A DNA stretch of 64,000 nt from Druceiella hillmani (GCA_039881145.1 JAYKKI010000038.1:1333001-1397000); one strand, 5' to 3'. Positions 12,935-27,954 are shown, counted from the first letter of the stretch. Numbers and translations: made by a program. Notes: generated by a model from the sequence alone, not told the origin.

Positions 12935-15532
12935 TCTACGATGAACATTTGCCTTGTCCTCTCGAATGTATCTAACATGAAAAATAAAAAAGGAGCCTCC
13001 TAAAATATTTTGTCATAAATACATGCCAGATAGTAGTATGCACTGTATTGAATTGTTTAAAATAACGTCGCAGGTTTTTCCTTAGTTCCACCTCATTCTC
13101 TCGAAAATTATACTATTGATAATTAATCATCTCAATACGTTTTATTCTCGAAGTACGGGTGTAGTGAAATGTGGTTCCCCTTTAAATGAGGATAAAGATA
13201 TAATTCTCAAGACTTATTTAAAAAGTCCTAAACAGTAAATGAAATACATAAACGATAAAAGTAATGCAATACAAATGGTATAATTTCTCTTAAAAGTTAT
13301 CAAAGTTACTAAATTAAAACAATTCCACGTAATTATTCAGCCCCATTCTAGCCCTACTTGTTGTAGTAAATAATATAAGTAAATCCTGGATATGTAATCA
13401 ATAAAGTACAAAATACCGTAACGTTATTTTGTGTGAACGTAAATCACAATCGTTATTAAATATCGACATTCACCCGGTAATTGCATCAACGTAACGGAAA
13501 AGTATTAAGGACGCAAACTCTTTGTAACGCTCCATTTAGTGTCGGGATGACTGCGAATAAAGGAAATAAATTTATATTGATGTTGTACATACATTTCTGT
13601 CATTGTATTAATGCTCTACTTATATTTTTATACACAATGGAAACAACATCTTTTATATTATTAATTGCAGTATATTTAATAATTAATACATTAAATAATA
13701 ATAATAATAGTTCTCGTTTTATATTGTATTTGACCTACTAAATAGGATAACTTCTTGTATCGGTATACTACGTTTTTATAATTTATGTACAAAACCCAAC
13801 CCAAAGTGATAACTTAAGGTTTCTATAAAATTAATAAATATGACAAAACGATTAATTAATTTCTTTGTTTTCTACATACTTTAGTTTATTTACAATCCTT
13901 TTTAACTTAGATAATACATTAAAAATTTAAAATATTTCCATTGTTCCTGTGTTCTGTGTTTTTGATCATACTGTTGTTTCATGGAACAAACCAAAATAAC
14001 GGACGAAGATACTGAGTACAAATACTTAGCAATATCCTATGGTCGTGTAACTAACATCTCTTTTCATTACCAACATCTAGAAAGAAATTACAATCTAACT
14101 TTCCGACAATATTCTAATGCTTTATATTTGACTGCTGTCTCTTCCTTACGTGTCTGTTATTAATCCTAGTAGAATGTGTAATTTATCCTTTGTAATAAAT
14201 ATGAAAGGTCAAGTTCTTTTTTTCACTAAAATATGTAAATATCTAATTACTTTCTTGTTGTAATTATACTTAAAAGAAAAATATCACATCGATTCAAAAA
14301 CTTAGATTTTCGCACATCATAATTTTGTAACGAGGGTCTTACTAGAGGGTCTTAACACATACGTGCAACGTATGTGTTAGTACTTTCTTATGCTTACATA
14401 AGACAAAATATTAATGATAAATGGATAAAATATTTGCTCTAGAAATATATATTCTTCATTTAGTTCGTCAAGGAAGTAATTCTGTAAATAAATGTTAATG
14501 TCATTAAAGCATTCGTTTCATAGATTTCATTAATTGTAAATGATAGAATGACAGTTCTATTAAGCACTGGATGAAATCAATCGTCTTTTCTATATTGTTG
14601 CTGGCAATTAATCTTTAGAAAGAGAATAGCAACCCTTAGGAAGCACACTCAGCTCATTGCCTTGATAAAAAATATCTGCTTATGTGTACATTGATCCGTA
14701 TTAACTGAATTAACAGGAAATGTTTATAAACTTTGTTTTGTTGTAAACTTTCATAGTATTGAACTTTTTGACAATAATATTGAATTTTTTGACCATAATA
14801 TAAAAGTTTTCATAGTATTGAATTTTTTGACCCAAAAAATAGAGTTTAACCAGTTTGTCGGGTTGAGAGAATTATTCAGCTTTCCTTGGAAGCTCGATGC
14901 TTGAGGTTCAAGTTTTTTTTTGCTGCCACAGCTTCAAGTTTAAATTAGATATAGTGCGCTGAGCTCGATATCTCCTTCTTAACATTATAGTCTAATCGTC
15001 TGTTGTAACACAAGTTATATCATTTAGCATTATAAAATAAAACAGTATAATTTCCAAGCTCTAACAAGAAAAACTTTCTTAATAAATGCACCTGGTTTAT
15101 TTTATTTTAGTCTGACCAAAGCTCCAGATTGATGACCCATAAAAAATTTCAAGCTTTTACCACTCAAAAATTTATAATAAAACTGTCTATATTAATTTTA
15201 TTATTCTTTTTGTACATTAGCTAAAATTTTAAAAACTGAACAATCAGTCAATCAAGATCTCCTACGTCTCACCTCATAGAAGAAAACGGCAATATTATAC
15301 TGAAAAAAAAGAAAGACCTTTTAAATATTTACAAACGTTTCAACTTAATTTAAATAAATACAATTAAAACGAATTACAAGTTAAAGATGTACAAAACTGT
15401 ATGTAATACGTGATTTGCTCAGATTCTGTGGTAAAACAGAATGCTTAACCAATACGGTTACTCATAAAAATTATCTGACTCATAAAAATTACAATAGCAA
15501 AAAGATTTATCCTCCTGTTTTTAAGTTTATAA

Positions 15533-15730
15533 ATGTATACTTCCATTTCCTTCACATACCCGACTTTCCCCTGTCCCCATCCGCATTCTCCATATACTTC
15601 TAAAATTATCTCGGCACTAGGGCCACTGCCATCGTTTGACCCGATGCGTCTGATAAGAGTGTTACTGTCTTCAGGTTGTTCGGAACAGGAAAAATCCAGA
15701 AAAGTAGTACATTTTACTTCCAAAAAATAA
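15533..15730 (-). other. GC-richer exon-like patch, unit 2
   Basis: Identical in translation to 6452-6649. It adds no independent evidence for coding, because the tandem copies are too young to show selection. Confidence 0.35.
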
Positions 15731-17031
15731 TAAAATTACAAATCTAGTTTATAAGAGAAATCAAAACCAATTAAAAAGAGAATTAAACATTTAAAATAAA
15801 ACAATAAATATGTAAATGAACAACAGGTAACAGACAAAAGCTAAAAAAGCAAAAAATAAACCATATTTCTTCAACGCTCAACCGAAGAAACATATTTGAA
15901 GTACCGTCCGTAAATTAACGACAAAAACAATTAAAGTGCAAAACTGACTGGAAAAAAGCATTTCTGTACATGAAATTGTCCTCCGTTAAAGAAAACAAAA
16001 AATATGCGACTTTTTAAAGATATAAGTTATTAGAAACCTGTACCATCCAAAAGTGATAGAGCCAAATTACCTGTTAAACACTTATAAATAATTAAAATGA
16101 TTATACTATAATATTCTGAACAAGAAAATTTAAATTAAAATGTTATTAGGAAAAATATGTTTCGCATAAAAATAACTTACGGTCACAATTAAATAACGAT
16201 ACTAATTTAATAATCATATGAAATTAATTGTAAGGTATTCGCATTGAATTAAAAATATTTTGAATAACAGCAGTAATTATTTGTTTCATTTTCAATTTAT
16301 TACCGAAAATTAAACATTAAAAAAATTATGTGTATATTACCGAGAGAATTATCATTGCTGCATATGTAATTAACATAATATTTCAAACTTAATTCGATAC
16401 GAGCAACTTCAACATGGATATCCTGTTATATTTGTAATTTCGTTCTTGAATATTCTGAAATAAAACGAACAATAATTTTTCTACATCAAACTGTAACAAC
16501 ATACTTCTGGAGGAGTGCAAAACAAATAACTTCAGGAGAGTCATACGACTGCGGCCAATCGAGAGCTTTACATCCCTCGTTCCCATCAACCCTTCCTATC
16601 CGCTTTGAACGGGAAGGGCAAATAAAAAAGGGCAATAGAATTTAATATCGCGTACCGAATTTTAATATCGTGAAATACTCTGTGTTTTATTCATTGGCTT
16701 TTTAATTTCATCAAAGGCAACCGTTTTTAATTGCAGCAGTTTTATTTCATATTAGGTAAGGCAACAACCTCTGGTGTTTTATATTTATAGCATATTTTTA
16801 TTAGCAGAAATGTCCTGGAAATAAATTCGTTGAATCTACTGTATAAAACATGACGCTTTCCGCTTCACTTCAATCTGCATATATATTAATATTAATGTTT
16901 TTTTCAGACTTGGTTTAATTTCAAAGAAATCCTTAGACTTTTACAAAGAATATTTGGGTCTGTAATAGGAATGTTAGATTCAATATAAAAAATCGATTAT
17001 TGAAAATCAATTATTTTCTTTCAATTCAAAA

Positions 17032-17131
<100 letters not shown>

Positions 17132-20100
17132 TATATTTAATAGATTTTTCCACAAAGATCGATTGTTTTGTTTTATACTAAAATCCATTTTAAAATCTAT
17201 CTTTATTTCCCTTTCTCTTCTTAGTAAATCAAATTAAACGCCTGAAATATCCATAGGGACAGCTTTGTTAATTAAATTAAATCTACAATATTGCATATCT
17301 CTCTGGAGCAGCAAGTAGCGAGGAGTGATAAATTTAGTAATTGTGGAACTGGACCACGTATAAAGTTGACCTCAGTACCATTATTTAAAAACTGGCTGTG
17401 AAAAAATGTATTTTTCTTTAATCGATATTTTTATCATTCGATAATTTTTTCACGTCCTTAATCTATGATTGTAAATATAGATATAACAGAATATTCACAA
17501 AAATATATCATATACAAAACGAACAGTATTTATCCAAACTCAACTTAATCTTGCTCAACTCGGTTGCAAGTATTACCGGTGTTTTACATTTAGTACTTTT
17601 AACTTCATTCATTCGTTTATTTGTTAATATATTTAATGCGTATTTTTTCAAAAAATAAGTTCCCATTTCTTCTTATATCTCTCTCATTGCTAACTTCGTG
17701 TCTTAATGTAATATATACTTATTTATAATATTTACTGCATATTACCCGATTTAAACATACATCTACACTTCGAAGGTTGTTTAAATACATTTCACCTATT
17801 ATTTGTAGTAGCCTAATATGGAATAATATTTTGTACTTCATATATTTAAATGTAATTATATAAGCAAATTATTTCTCTCCTTATTTTGTTGCGATTTTGT
17901 AATGGAAAGTGCCTTTTTGGCATCTACGTTGCAAACAAACTATCTATGTTTTTTTTATATATACGAGCAAAATGATACGAAGTAACAAGAAAATGCATTG
18001 CCGTGAAATATGAATATTTTCTATTTGGAAAATCTACCCACCTAACTATTTTATATAGTATTATTTTCTGTAATTTCCTAACACTTAAAAAATCAACACA
18101 AACTTCTTCTGACACGCAGTGAAAGATTGCGAAACTCGCCTGTCGTGCAATTACCTTACATTGAAACATTACTGCAAAATTACTTGTATTTAACTAATAT
18201 AGTCATTAAGGAGATTACAAACCCCAATATATTTCAGACGCTGTTTTAAACGTCAACATCCATGTTTCGATACGATGTAGGGCAATTGAAAAGTTCATCA
18301 CGTGGAGTTCATCAAGAAAGAAAGGTCGATTTGCTTACCATTCCAGCACAGGCGCCATTAAAAAACCGTTCATGGTACTTTTAGATTTTTTTTTCCTGGA
18401 TGATTAGGTGTATAAGTATCAATAAAAGCTACTAAATCTATTCTAATGTCAGAACAATAATGTGAGAGTATTTCTATTTACGTATAACATAAATTAAAGA
18501 ATTGTTCACAAAATATTTTCGTCCATGAGAAAACAAAGTCACAAGATATGAAAATTTCATAAAAATGTGGACATTGTCGCGAAATATTCTCTAATCTATG
18601 TATTAGAAATAAGGACAGCGTCAACCCGTCGGTAAAATCTAGTTAATATATTGCTGATAAGTCTTTGTCTCATTTTGTTATGAAATTTATCAAAAATATG
18701 TTAAAGTTTACAATTTATAACTGTGTTAAGCATGAATCAGAATCACGATCCGTCAAAATAATTTTTCTTCATCGTCTAGTTAGAACATAGAAGTAATACT
18801 TTTCTTTAAATGAGACGTCAATGTCCATGACTCGATGACTCTCAAGAGCATATCTCGATTATCTATCATAATACACTAACGGAGAAAGTTAAATATCTTC
18901 GCGACAGAAGTAAAACTAATCCAGGTAATTATATTTTAGCGGGTATTTATCAGCAAATGCGATGCTCGTGTAAATGCTAAAATACATTTAACGAAAGAAG
19001 TTTATTGGATATTTATGAAATGTTATTTATAAAGGTATCGTTAATATATTAACGAATAAAACACTGGAAGATCGATTACATTTTAAAAATGAATATAGTC
19101 TTATATTTAACATATTGATGCAATCAATAATCCCAAATATGGACAGAAGACACCTCGTGATGGAGTTTAAATTTTTCAATTGGAAAATATAAACCAGATA
19201 ACTTAATACCAAATTTACTTAAAGCCTTTGCCATAAGAGAGTGTTCGATTTTTTGGTTAACATATATTGAATAATATTTCAATGTATAAATTTATCTAAA
19301 AATTGTTATGAAAACAATGAATACCATTTTTATTGAAATTATTTCACTCCGAACAACTATTGCCAAATTTTACGGATATCCTAAGTAAATTTCAATATTG
19401 CACTGAGTTATAAAGTAACGTGTAACATTTCCTTCATGGATTATTTCATATTACATCAAAGATTTTAGAGAGAAATACCTAATTGTCTAAAATTATATTT
19501 AAGCTCTTTTAAATTGAATGATTTGCTTTCATGCTCAAACATGAATTTGTAATGACGATCTCAAAATTACCACTGATGTCTTATTACACAGATAATGTTT
19601 TAAATTGACTGTATAAATATATTCTTTATTCTCAATTTTATCCCTTTAGAATATGTATATGACCTAATTTAAACCCAATAGACTTCTAAAAATATCCCTA
19701 ATAACTAAAATCAGTAATTCTCATTTCAAAAATTAAAATTGAATAAAGCTTTACACAGAATAATTATTATATCATGACAGAAGGTGAATCTCTTCAAAAA
19801 TTTGATATTGATTTAAATTTAAATATATCGTTATCAAATATTTAATAATGTTAATAATGAATTATTTCAATTCCATTGATGAAAAAAATCCATGGATCGT
19901 GAATACCATCTATATTCAAAAATACTCAAATCATTGTCTAACAGAACATATCCTGCAAAGCTAATAGTCGAGGACAGATGAATTATGTTGAAAGGAATTT
20001 ACGCTATTTAAAAGGATAATTTTCCTGGCTTAAATGACAGTAAAATAAATTATGTTACTCATTTTTATACTAATTGTATTATTTCCGAAAATAGTAGTAA

Positions 20101-20713
20101 TCGATGAAAGTTATTTAAACGAAGAATAACTCAGCCTCAAGCGATTCGATGAAAATGAAAAAAAAACTATAGAGCCAAATTGTTGAGTTGCTGGTCTACT
20201 ATATATCTACTTGTATGTAAGTAGGCATGTTTAGAAATATCTGCAAGTAAAATATACTTTCTAGTGTTATCTCGGTTTGCGCAATCGATTGCACTCTACC
20301 ACAATACCGATTTTTACTGATTTCTTTGACAACTAGAGATTTTTCCTTCTGCGATAAATCACTTAATACAACAATTAAAAAAAATGTATCTATCAGATTA
20401 TATATTTAAAATTTTTGCATTAAAATAACAAGCGAATTATTTACATTATGGGTAATTATAACCATACTTGTGTTATTTATTTGTTTTTTTTTTCAAGCAA
20501 ATAAATTTAATAAGCAATTTTGTATCAGAAATGAAAAAAAGTATAAACTGACAAATATTTTAGATGAGCCTTAATAAGCCTCAGCCGTCCATGCATTTAA
20601 TACTGAGCGCATTTATCTATGGGCAGCAATCAGAAAAATGGCTTGGTCTTTACAAACAGCTGATGTCTTCAGAGCTGAGGGTCTTGTATTAAACAAGAAA
20701 CGGAGGTAAATTT

Positions 20714-21900
20714 CCGTTTCGTGTGAAATTATTACAATTATACTTACATACTGTGAATTTGTAAAATTGTGTGGGATAAAAATAGTATATTTTATTAACG
20801 CACTAACCCATTGGAGAGGAAAAATTGAGTCGAGCACGTACGTAAGGTCCATCCTTTTGATATTTGGGGTCTATACCTCAAAAGATAAAAATAAAATCGT
20901 TACAAAATCATTGCTGCGTCCGTCTGTTTGTTGACCTGTCCGTCTGAGCAGCCATTTCTCTGAAAAACCCTTTGATGTAGAACATTGAAAATAGGCATAA
21001 TGGTAACACATCAAAAAAAGAATCGATTTTTTTTATTTTTCACTTTTTGTTAAGTATTTGTGAAAAATGAAATGATTCTAAAAATGTTCTTCAGGTCATT
21101 AAAAATGTCTTTATATTATTAAGCGAAAAGTATGAAATCAGTATGAAAGGAATTAATTGATATGAATAAAAATTACATTGACTAACTTAGAAAATTAAGA
21201 AATTTAGTTGATAGCATATTTCTTTAATATATTAAGTGTGTTAAGCTAGCTTATATATTTATTTATGGTCTGTTATAGGATACTCCGGAATACAAATTGT
21301 GATTATATTTTTTTCCGGTACCTTACCTCAAAACGGAATCCTGGAGAAAAAACTCATGTATCTTGTCCGTCACACCCGTTATTCGCAGAGACAACTGGAA
21401 TTAGAAACTTGAATTTTAGTATAGTAATAAAGCATACTAACCTGTAGACATCTCAATAGCTTAAGTTGAAGGGAGGGGGGGGGGGAGATTAGGTACACTG
21501 TTTTCTTTTTACATTTTAAATGTAGTACGAGATGTCGTTTAAAAAGGTCAGTATATTTAAAAATATTTTTCATAATTTTAGATGTTGCGTGTTCAGAGAT
21601 ACAAAGAAAAATAAACAAAACTTCCAAAACTACTCAGTCTACTACAAAAACGATCATTAAAAACCATGAGATTTTCGAACGCCGCGGAAAAGTTGTAGAA
21701 AAATTATAGTGGTGATTTTAGATTATACATTTATTTAAATACGCACCGTGATTTTATGCACATGAAAAATAAATATAAAAACTATTTACTTTTTTCATTG
21801 TTCACAGCCGACTTTCTCGGAAACCACGCGACATAGAAACTTGAAACTAGTAATATATCTCATTAAGCCACATATTTTAAGGTAGTTAACTTTTTTAAGA
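20714..21900. other. AT-rich DNA with an interspersed-repeat candidate
   Basis: From about 20850 to 21450 the sequence carries phrases such as GTCCGTCTGTTTGTTGACC, CTGTCCGTCTGAGC and CTTGTCCGTCACACC. A weakly similar stretch (TTTCTCGGAAACC, ACATAGAAACTTGAAACT) occurs near 21800. Repeated GTCCGTCTG phrases of this sort are familiar to me from unannotated repeats in moth and butterfly genomes, but I cannot name a family. The short frames at 20613-20852 (minus) and 21265-21447 (plus) match no protein family. Confidence 0.35.
21475..21485 (+). repeat. homopolymer G tract
   Basis: Eleven consecutive G residues preceded by GGGA, a sharp contrast to the AT-rich surroundings. It is a likely site of length variation. 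Confidence 0.9.
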
Positions 21901-24499
21901 TATTCATGTAAGAATTAAGGAAATAGTAAATAAAAGTCTTCAAGCATTTTTTAAATTTTTGTTTATTGTGAGGTATCATTTCAATAATTCGAGAATAGAA
22001 AATTCCTCTGCCCTTATTTCTAAAAGTTGCGAAAATACTATAGAGATTATCCTAGAACTTAACATTTTTGAAAAAAATGTACTAGGTAATATATTTACAT
22101 AGTAAGGAATTAATAACTGTAAATAGTTTAATATAAAACTATGTTTATAAGCATCTAAACCTTCGTAGAGCGAGGTTTACTTATGCTTGACAGTAGGTTG
22201 TTTTGATTAGAGACTACTATTAAAAATTAAATTCACCTAAAACGACCGTATATTATATCTGTAGAAAATAAAAAAAATAAACATTTTCTAGGACAGAATT
22301 ACAGTTTCGAAATATTGCGTACTCTGAAATGTTTCATATATCCGAAGCAGATTTGCAGCTATAGCTAAGGATGAATTGGCGCAGGCGACTAAAACTTATT
22401 TTAAGTATAACCTCATTTTAAATATTTGGTAAGAACAGGAATCATATCAATACTAACCAATATTGACAGTCTTCCCATAATTTTATCGTTTTTTTCACAC
22501 ACAAAGAAAATCATTCTATTATGGCTAATACATAGCTTAGAAGCAGTAATATTAAATAAAATACAATTACAAATATAATAGGCACAACCAATAGCTGCAT
22601 CTTCAATGTTATATAAACCGAAGCCTTAATTTAATTTTTAATTAGCATTAAACAAGTCCTTAGAACATAAATTCTTTACTTGCGAAAGCCGCTTTGCTTT
22701 CAAGGCAAGTCAATGAAGGATAAAATATTGTTTGCTATAGCTTTACAATTTAGCACAATTTCTATCATATTTTTATTCCACATTTAACTTTTTAATTTAA
22801 ATAGGGCAGTTAATCTTTTTCACTAATCCTTTATAACTTTTATGTTTTACATATCATGGCTCTTGTGTAATTTATACGAAATAATCAGTATGTTATAAAG
22901 ACGACATTAATTTCATCTTAACAGTATAATTGCTTTATTAATATTTGCCCTACGTATTCCATATGAGAAAATATACTTCAGAAATATCACATGTTAGCTA
23001 ATACAATTTCGATTGTTATACTGCGAATCCATATTGACTGCTTTAGGTATTTTACAATACAAAAAAATTTAGTAAGTTTTGAGCATGAACATAAGAGCGT
23101 GACCATGAATATATAATAACATATTACGACCACATGTCAGCCTACGGCCACCTGGTGCAGGATGCAGGCTTATTTCTTTTTACGCCATTTCTATAATTAT
23201 ATACTAAATGTATAGACATATGCGATGCTAAGAACCAATATTTTCCTAAGGGCACCATTTTTAACTAATATAATTTTTCTTCCATGCATGCAAGCGAAAC
23301 CTCAGGTCAAAACTAATAAGAAATAAAACCTTTGAATTGACACTATAAGCAGTAGAAATTTGAAATTTATGATGAATATTCCAACAAATATAAAAATACC
23401 ATCATAACCTGCTACATATTTCATAAACCACAAATCAAAATTATCCACAAGTTGTGACTTCGTAACCCTTCACAACCTAAATTAAAAATATGCGCGCAAT
23501 TGTCATCCATTGTTATTAGTCGTGTGTATTATGAATAATAAACTTGCCAACACTGGCGAAGATATCACCGCGAACATTGCCACAAAGCACAGCACACGCC
23601 ACTGGCTTTGAATAAAGGAGCGACGTGTATGACAGTTTAATGCGCACGAAGAAATGGCGTTTGTGTTTTATTACAATACCTTTATTTATTATCTGCGGCT
23701 TCTTTGTCATTTGATTTGGAGCTTGTAAAGAAATATTTCTCATTTAATTGAACAAGAACGAACGACGGGTGACCTTGTGAATTTTGTTTTAGGCTTATAT
23801 TTAAAAAGGCCTTTGATTTTTTTTTGAAATAGGATATAATTCATTAGTGACGAATTGCTCCTCATATAAATCAGAGACGTAAGGTTTTTTGATTCTGTAA
23901 GACTTGAGTCGCTGTAATCTCTGTCAATCTATTTTCATTTTTTCTGATTAGATGCGCACAATTTAACTTAGAAAGTATTTGTAAATTACAAACGTGGAAT
24001 AAAAAGGTGAAATAATTCCTCCCTCATTTTTATTCACTTTATTCTCATACTTTTATTCACTTTATATTTTTTATATCATATAAAGAATTAAATCTGTACT
24101 TGTACATATTCATACATATTCATATACACATAAGTTCGGTGAGAGGAATAAAAATATAATAGAAACATCTCGCAATCACATTTTATCTTAAAACATAATT
24201 GCATTCCGAGATTACTCTGCTATTGAATGTTTTGTGATATTGGCATTCAATATCATTTTAATCAGAGTAATTCAATTTGGCAGCAAAACAATTTCTGGCG
24301 GTTGGCTTAATATTGAATAAGTTTAACCGTTTTAAAGTTTTAAGTAACAATTATTGAGAACAGTTCACATATGCTCATCATTTTTCCTGAAAATTGTGCA
24401 GTCTGGTTTACTAATTTTGTGGACATATTTTTTTAATTCCAGCATGCTTTACTACACTGTTATAAGCGATTTTATTTTAAGTTTATGATTTCACATATA
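21901..24499. other. AT-rich DNA, no gene seen
   Basis: Mostly stop-rich. Two less AT-rich patches (about 23130-23190 and 23516-23760) stand out. The latter is open for 75 codons on the minus strand, but I recognise no motif in it. No repeat or RNA gene found. Confidence 0.5.
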
Positions 24500-25577
24500 T
24501 ATATTATTCCAAATTTCAAGTAATTTACATCCTTAAAAGAATGACCGGCGATTTTCCTCCTGGATATAATTTTTCTAATTTGAATATTTTTAGTTTTATG
24601 AATTTCTTTTTATCTGATATTGTGAATATAATTGACATTGATATTAGTTGTTTTCCTAAAAGTAAAAAGAACTTGTTTTGCCCACGGGTTGACCTGCGTA
24701 AATTTATAATAAAGGCGGCGGCTATACATGAATATTTTGAACTCATTAACGGTCACGTATTTCATGTACAATATAAACTGTATTTATTTTATTGCTTTCT
24801 CAAAAAAAATTTAAACCTGATACTGACCTGATACTGAAAAATTTAACTGTTTTTAATTTTTAGAGAAAATTATCTATATCAAATATTTATCTGCATGTAT
24901 GAGTGTGCATGTCCGTGAGAGGGAAAGAGAAGCGTCGACTTTACTCCGATTGCAAAAATTCCCAAGAACAGAAGTATTTGGCAAATTTATTTATGTTGGC
25001 AAGCAATATTTTACCGCAAAATCTTCTATTAAGTGGTTCTATTTTTATTATTTTGTATTTTTCAGATGGCTTCTTCGTCGGCGGTTATTTGAAGTCGGTT
25101 CAATTTTTTTGTTGAAAAGTTTTCATTTTAGAAATATTTTAGTTAAAATAAAATTTGAGTATTTATATTCTTTGACTAATTTTACAGTAAAACAATCAAA
25201 AGGTTAAATGTGTTTCTATTCTGTAATTATTCACATCGTAATAACTTTCTATTTTTAAATAATTTATATATTTTTTGAATTCATCTATTTTTTCATGAGA
25301 GGAAATTTGATAATTTTTTTATTTACAAGGAACGAAATAGAAGATCTAGTTATCTAGTCGCAAATACCTACGAGTAGACTGAAATCGGTCACTATAGTGA
25401 CAGTCACTAACATCTATCGCTGTACGAAATATTAAGAAATAAATAGTTTTAAATTATATTTTAAGACATTTTCAATTACATTCCGTAAAAAGAGGGATAT
25501 TTTTCATATACCCGATGTATACTTACACAAATATAAACAGCACAACTTGTTGTTTATGTCTTTATTTCTAAACATCT
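24500..25577 (+). other. unassigned region with modest open frames
   Basis: Plus-strand frames of 96 codons (24541-24831) and 102 codons (24899-25207) lie close together. The first begins MTGDFPPGYNF and contains KAAAIHEYFELINGHV. The second runs through GGCTTCTTCGTCGGCGG at about 25070. The composition of 24541-24740 is a little less AT-rich than the flanks. I recognise no family, and overlapping frames are open on the minus strand, so coding is unproven. At 25388-25401 there is a 14-bp palindrome GTCACTATAGTGAC. Confidence 0.25.
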
Positions 25578-25690
25578 ATGAAATTTATTACAAACAGTAC
25601 TATAATAAAAGGATACTGTAGGATATCACATTTTATTAATATGGTAGAACCCACGTATGCACGCACGCACATACACACGCATACTCATAC

Positions 25691-25692
<2 letters not shown>

Positions 25693-25739
<47 letters not shown>
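25693..25739. repeat. (TA)n microsatellite
   Basis: Pure alternating TA, preceded by a (CACG/CACA)-rich stretch from about 25651. Confidence 0.95.
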
Positions 25740-25740
<1 letters not shown>

Positions 25741-26395
25741 GTATATATCATACATATATATCACCAATATCTTGAGATATCTTGGTTCATACCTTCGAGG
25801 AATCAAAAGGAAATCAAACTTCCCTTTGGCAGTAATTAATGTTTATAAAGGCAATTTGCGTTACTATATCTTGATCTGTTCAATGTTTTAATACATTTTA
25901 TCATATTGACATTACCTACAGTCGACAATACTTGGGTAGGCCTTACTGATACATGTTCAAACATAAAATTCGAAGCAGATTAAAGTGAATAAAAATAAAT
26001 GATTATGACCTCGTTGACTTTACTAGTAGGAAATTGCACTTACGACCATTTAATACACTATCTAACCTTATCTACCATTATCTTTCAAGAATCGTTTTGA
26101 TGTATTTGTAGATGATCTATGATGAAAAAAGAAGGTAATAAAATTTTATTTATAAGCAGATCTAATAAAGATTCAAGTCAAAATGTTTTTTATTACGACA
26201 ACTGCATCATTATATACGTATCGACTTGTTAACACCACAAGTATACCGCCATTTCGTTACTTAAATTCAAAATGCATTTGTGCCTTCGGTAATCGCATGT
26301 AATCTTAATTGAAATTAATAGTAATTTTTATGATGATATTAACTTATGAGTTTTTGTAAAAATACATTAAAACTGTTATATATTCTTCTTTAAAT

Positions 26396-26401
<6 letters not shown>

Positions 26402-26462
<61 letters not shown>
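26402..26462. repeat. (TA)n microsatellite
   Basis: About 60 bp of pure alternating TA. Confidence 0.95.
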
Positions 26463-26464
<2 letters not shown>

Positions 26465-26639
26465 ATTAAGGCAAGAAAATACCTTAATAATTTAAAACAT
26501 AATTCAAACCTACTTTGGTAAATATATACAATTATATTTGTTTTTTTTTTCTTTTTATCCTATAAAATATCTTAGACACATTATCAGATAAAATAATATA
26601 AATCCAGTCAGGAAATTGGCGTCTTACAAATTATAAGAA

Positions 26640-26762
26640 TAAAAAAAAAAGGTCGACCTCCTTCTAGATGGATCGACTACAAAGATATACAACGAAATCT
26701 AACCGCAATGAGTGAGACAGTGAGACGATGGAGGATCATTACATCTGAAAAATTCGTGTGAC
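26640..26762 (+). pseudogene. non-LTR retrotransposon tail, 5'-truncated
   Basis: A plus-strand frame reads KGRPPSRWIDYKD then QRNLTAMSETVRRWR and ends shortly after SEKFV at a TGA. The pattern GRPP-x-RW-x-D, then a tryptophan about 25-30 residues later, is the extreme C-terminus of many arthropod endonuclease-reverse transcriptases (RTE/CR1-like LINEs). Nothing upstream of the A-rich run at about 26640 belongs to it, so only about 40 codons remain. Severe 5' truncation is typical of LINE insertion. It is followed by AATAAATGGTAGAAC, perhaps the element's 3' end. Confidence 0.6.
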
Positions 26763-26789
26763 GAAGTTTAAATGAATAAATGGTAGAAC

Positions 26790-27224
26790 GCACGTACGCA
26801 CGTAGTGCTTAAAGAAGGATAATAATTTTGGTGATTTTCATAATATATTATCTGGTAACTAGTTAGACAGGTAAATTACCTTCAGACAGGCTGTTGATTG
26901 ATATGTGATCTTGCTTTTATCTATCCATCGACTGCGCTTAAAGTCCATAACCACTAGAATGTCGGTTATTCGATTTTCATATTATTTTATTTATCCTCCA
27001 ACTTACATTTTAGAACAATCCATTAATTAAACGAAGTAATTTTATATAAAAATATTTTGAGTTAATGATATTAGAAATTCGGTATTATTTAGTTAAGTTT
27101 ACACACTGAGTCCTATGATTTTAAGTACAATTAAAACTGAAAGTATTTTAAGAGAATTTATAATATATTTTATACTTCAACTGCTGTAAATAATTCATTT
27201 GTTTTGCTTTATCCAAGTTCCACT

Positions 27225-27298
<74 letters not shown>

Positions 27299-27320
27299 TA
27301 TACATATATATATATACATG

Positions 27321-27383
<63 letters not shown>

Positions 27384-27954
27384 ATATTTGATGACACTAA
27401 CAAACTATTGCATAGTGCGACTCTTATTGTTAGGATTCTGCAACCAAGTAAGAAAAACAATTTATTTTGATGTGCCTTTCACTATAACGAACTTGAAGAT
27501 GATGTTTTTTTCAGGAAACCCATCGAGTGGAATATCGTTAAAAATATCTTTTAAAATACAAATGAAATTATCTATTAGATTTTGGATATGCGTCTCTTTC
27601 TTGAGATGAGACCAAAATTTTGCATTGTGCAGGCTTTCTGTTCATGTAAGATACGTTAAAAATCCAACGTATTACATTAAAAATACCAGATAATGGCATT
27701 TAATATGTACTTTAACAAAATAATTATTTCGGCCAACTCGCATTGACAAGTTAAAGAAATTCAGGTAAAGAACTGTCTTGTTTACTACCTTGCATTTTAC
27801 TCCTATAAAAATACCTAAAGCAGTAATGGAAACCCTTATTCCAAACTATCATAACATATTGGTCTGATGGGCTGTAAGATATTATTTTTCTAGCAAAAGT
27901 CCACCATATGTATCAATTAGATACATTAAAGTACATAAATAAATAAATAATAAA
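26790..27954. other. AT-rich DNA, no gene seen
   Basis: Holds a long TA tract (27228-27387) and otherwise anonymous sequence. The 136-codon frame across the TA tract is an artefact of the microsatellite. Confidence 0.6.
27228..27387. repeat. compound (TA)n/(TACATA) microsatellite
   Basis: About 160 bp of TA with interspersed C and G interruptions, ending in a short TGTG run. Confidence 0.95.

Larger units (their letters stand above)
25578..26639. other. AT-rich DNA with two TA microsatellites
   Basis: Nothing coding; the apparent Tyr-Ile repeat frames here are translations of TA tracts. At 25641 the phrase ATGGTAGAAC followed by CACGTA-type sequence precedes a CA-rich and then a TA-rich tract. 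The same phrase occurs at 26780 after the LINE tail. Confidence 0.6.

Noticed and set aside
24541..24831. 96-codon frame as a gene or exon
   Set aside because: A long frame is also open on the opposite strand and no family or splice signals could be recognised. It is kept only as an unassigned region.
27199..27609. 136-codon frame rich in Tyr-Ile
   Set aside because: It is the translation of a TA microsatellite, open in several frames and both strands. The same applies at 25578-25839 and 44923-45231.
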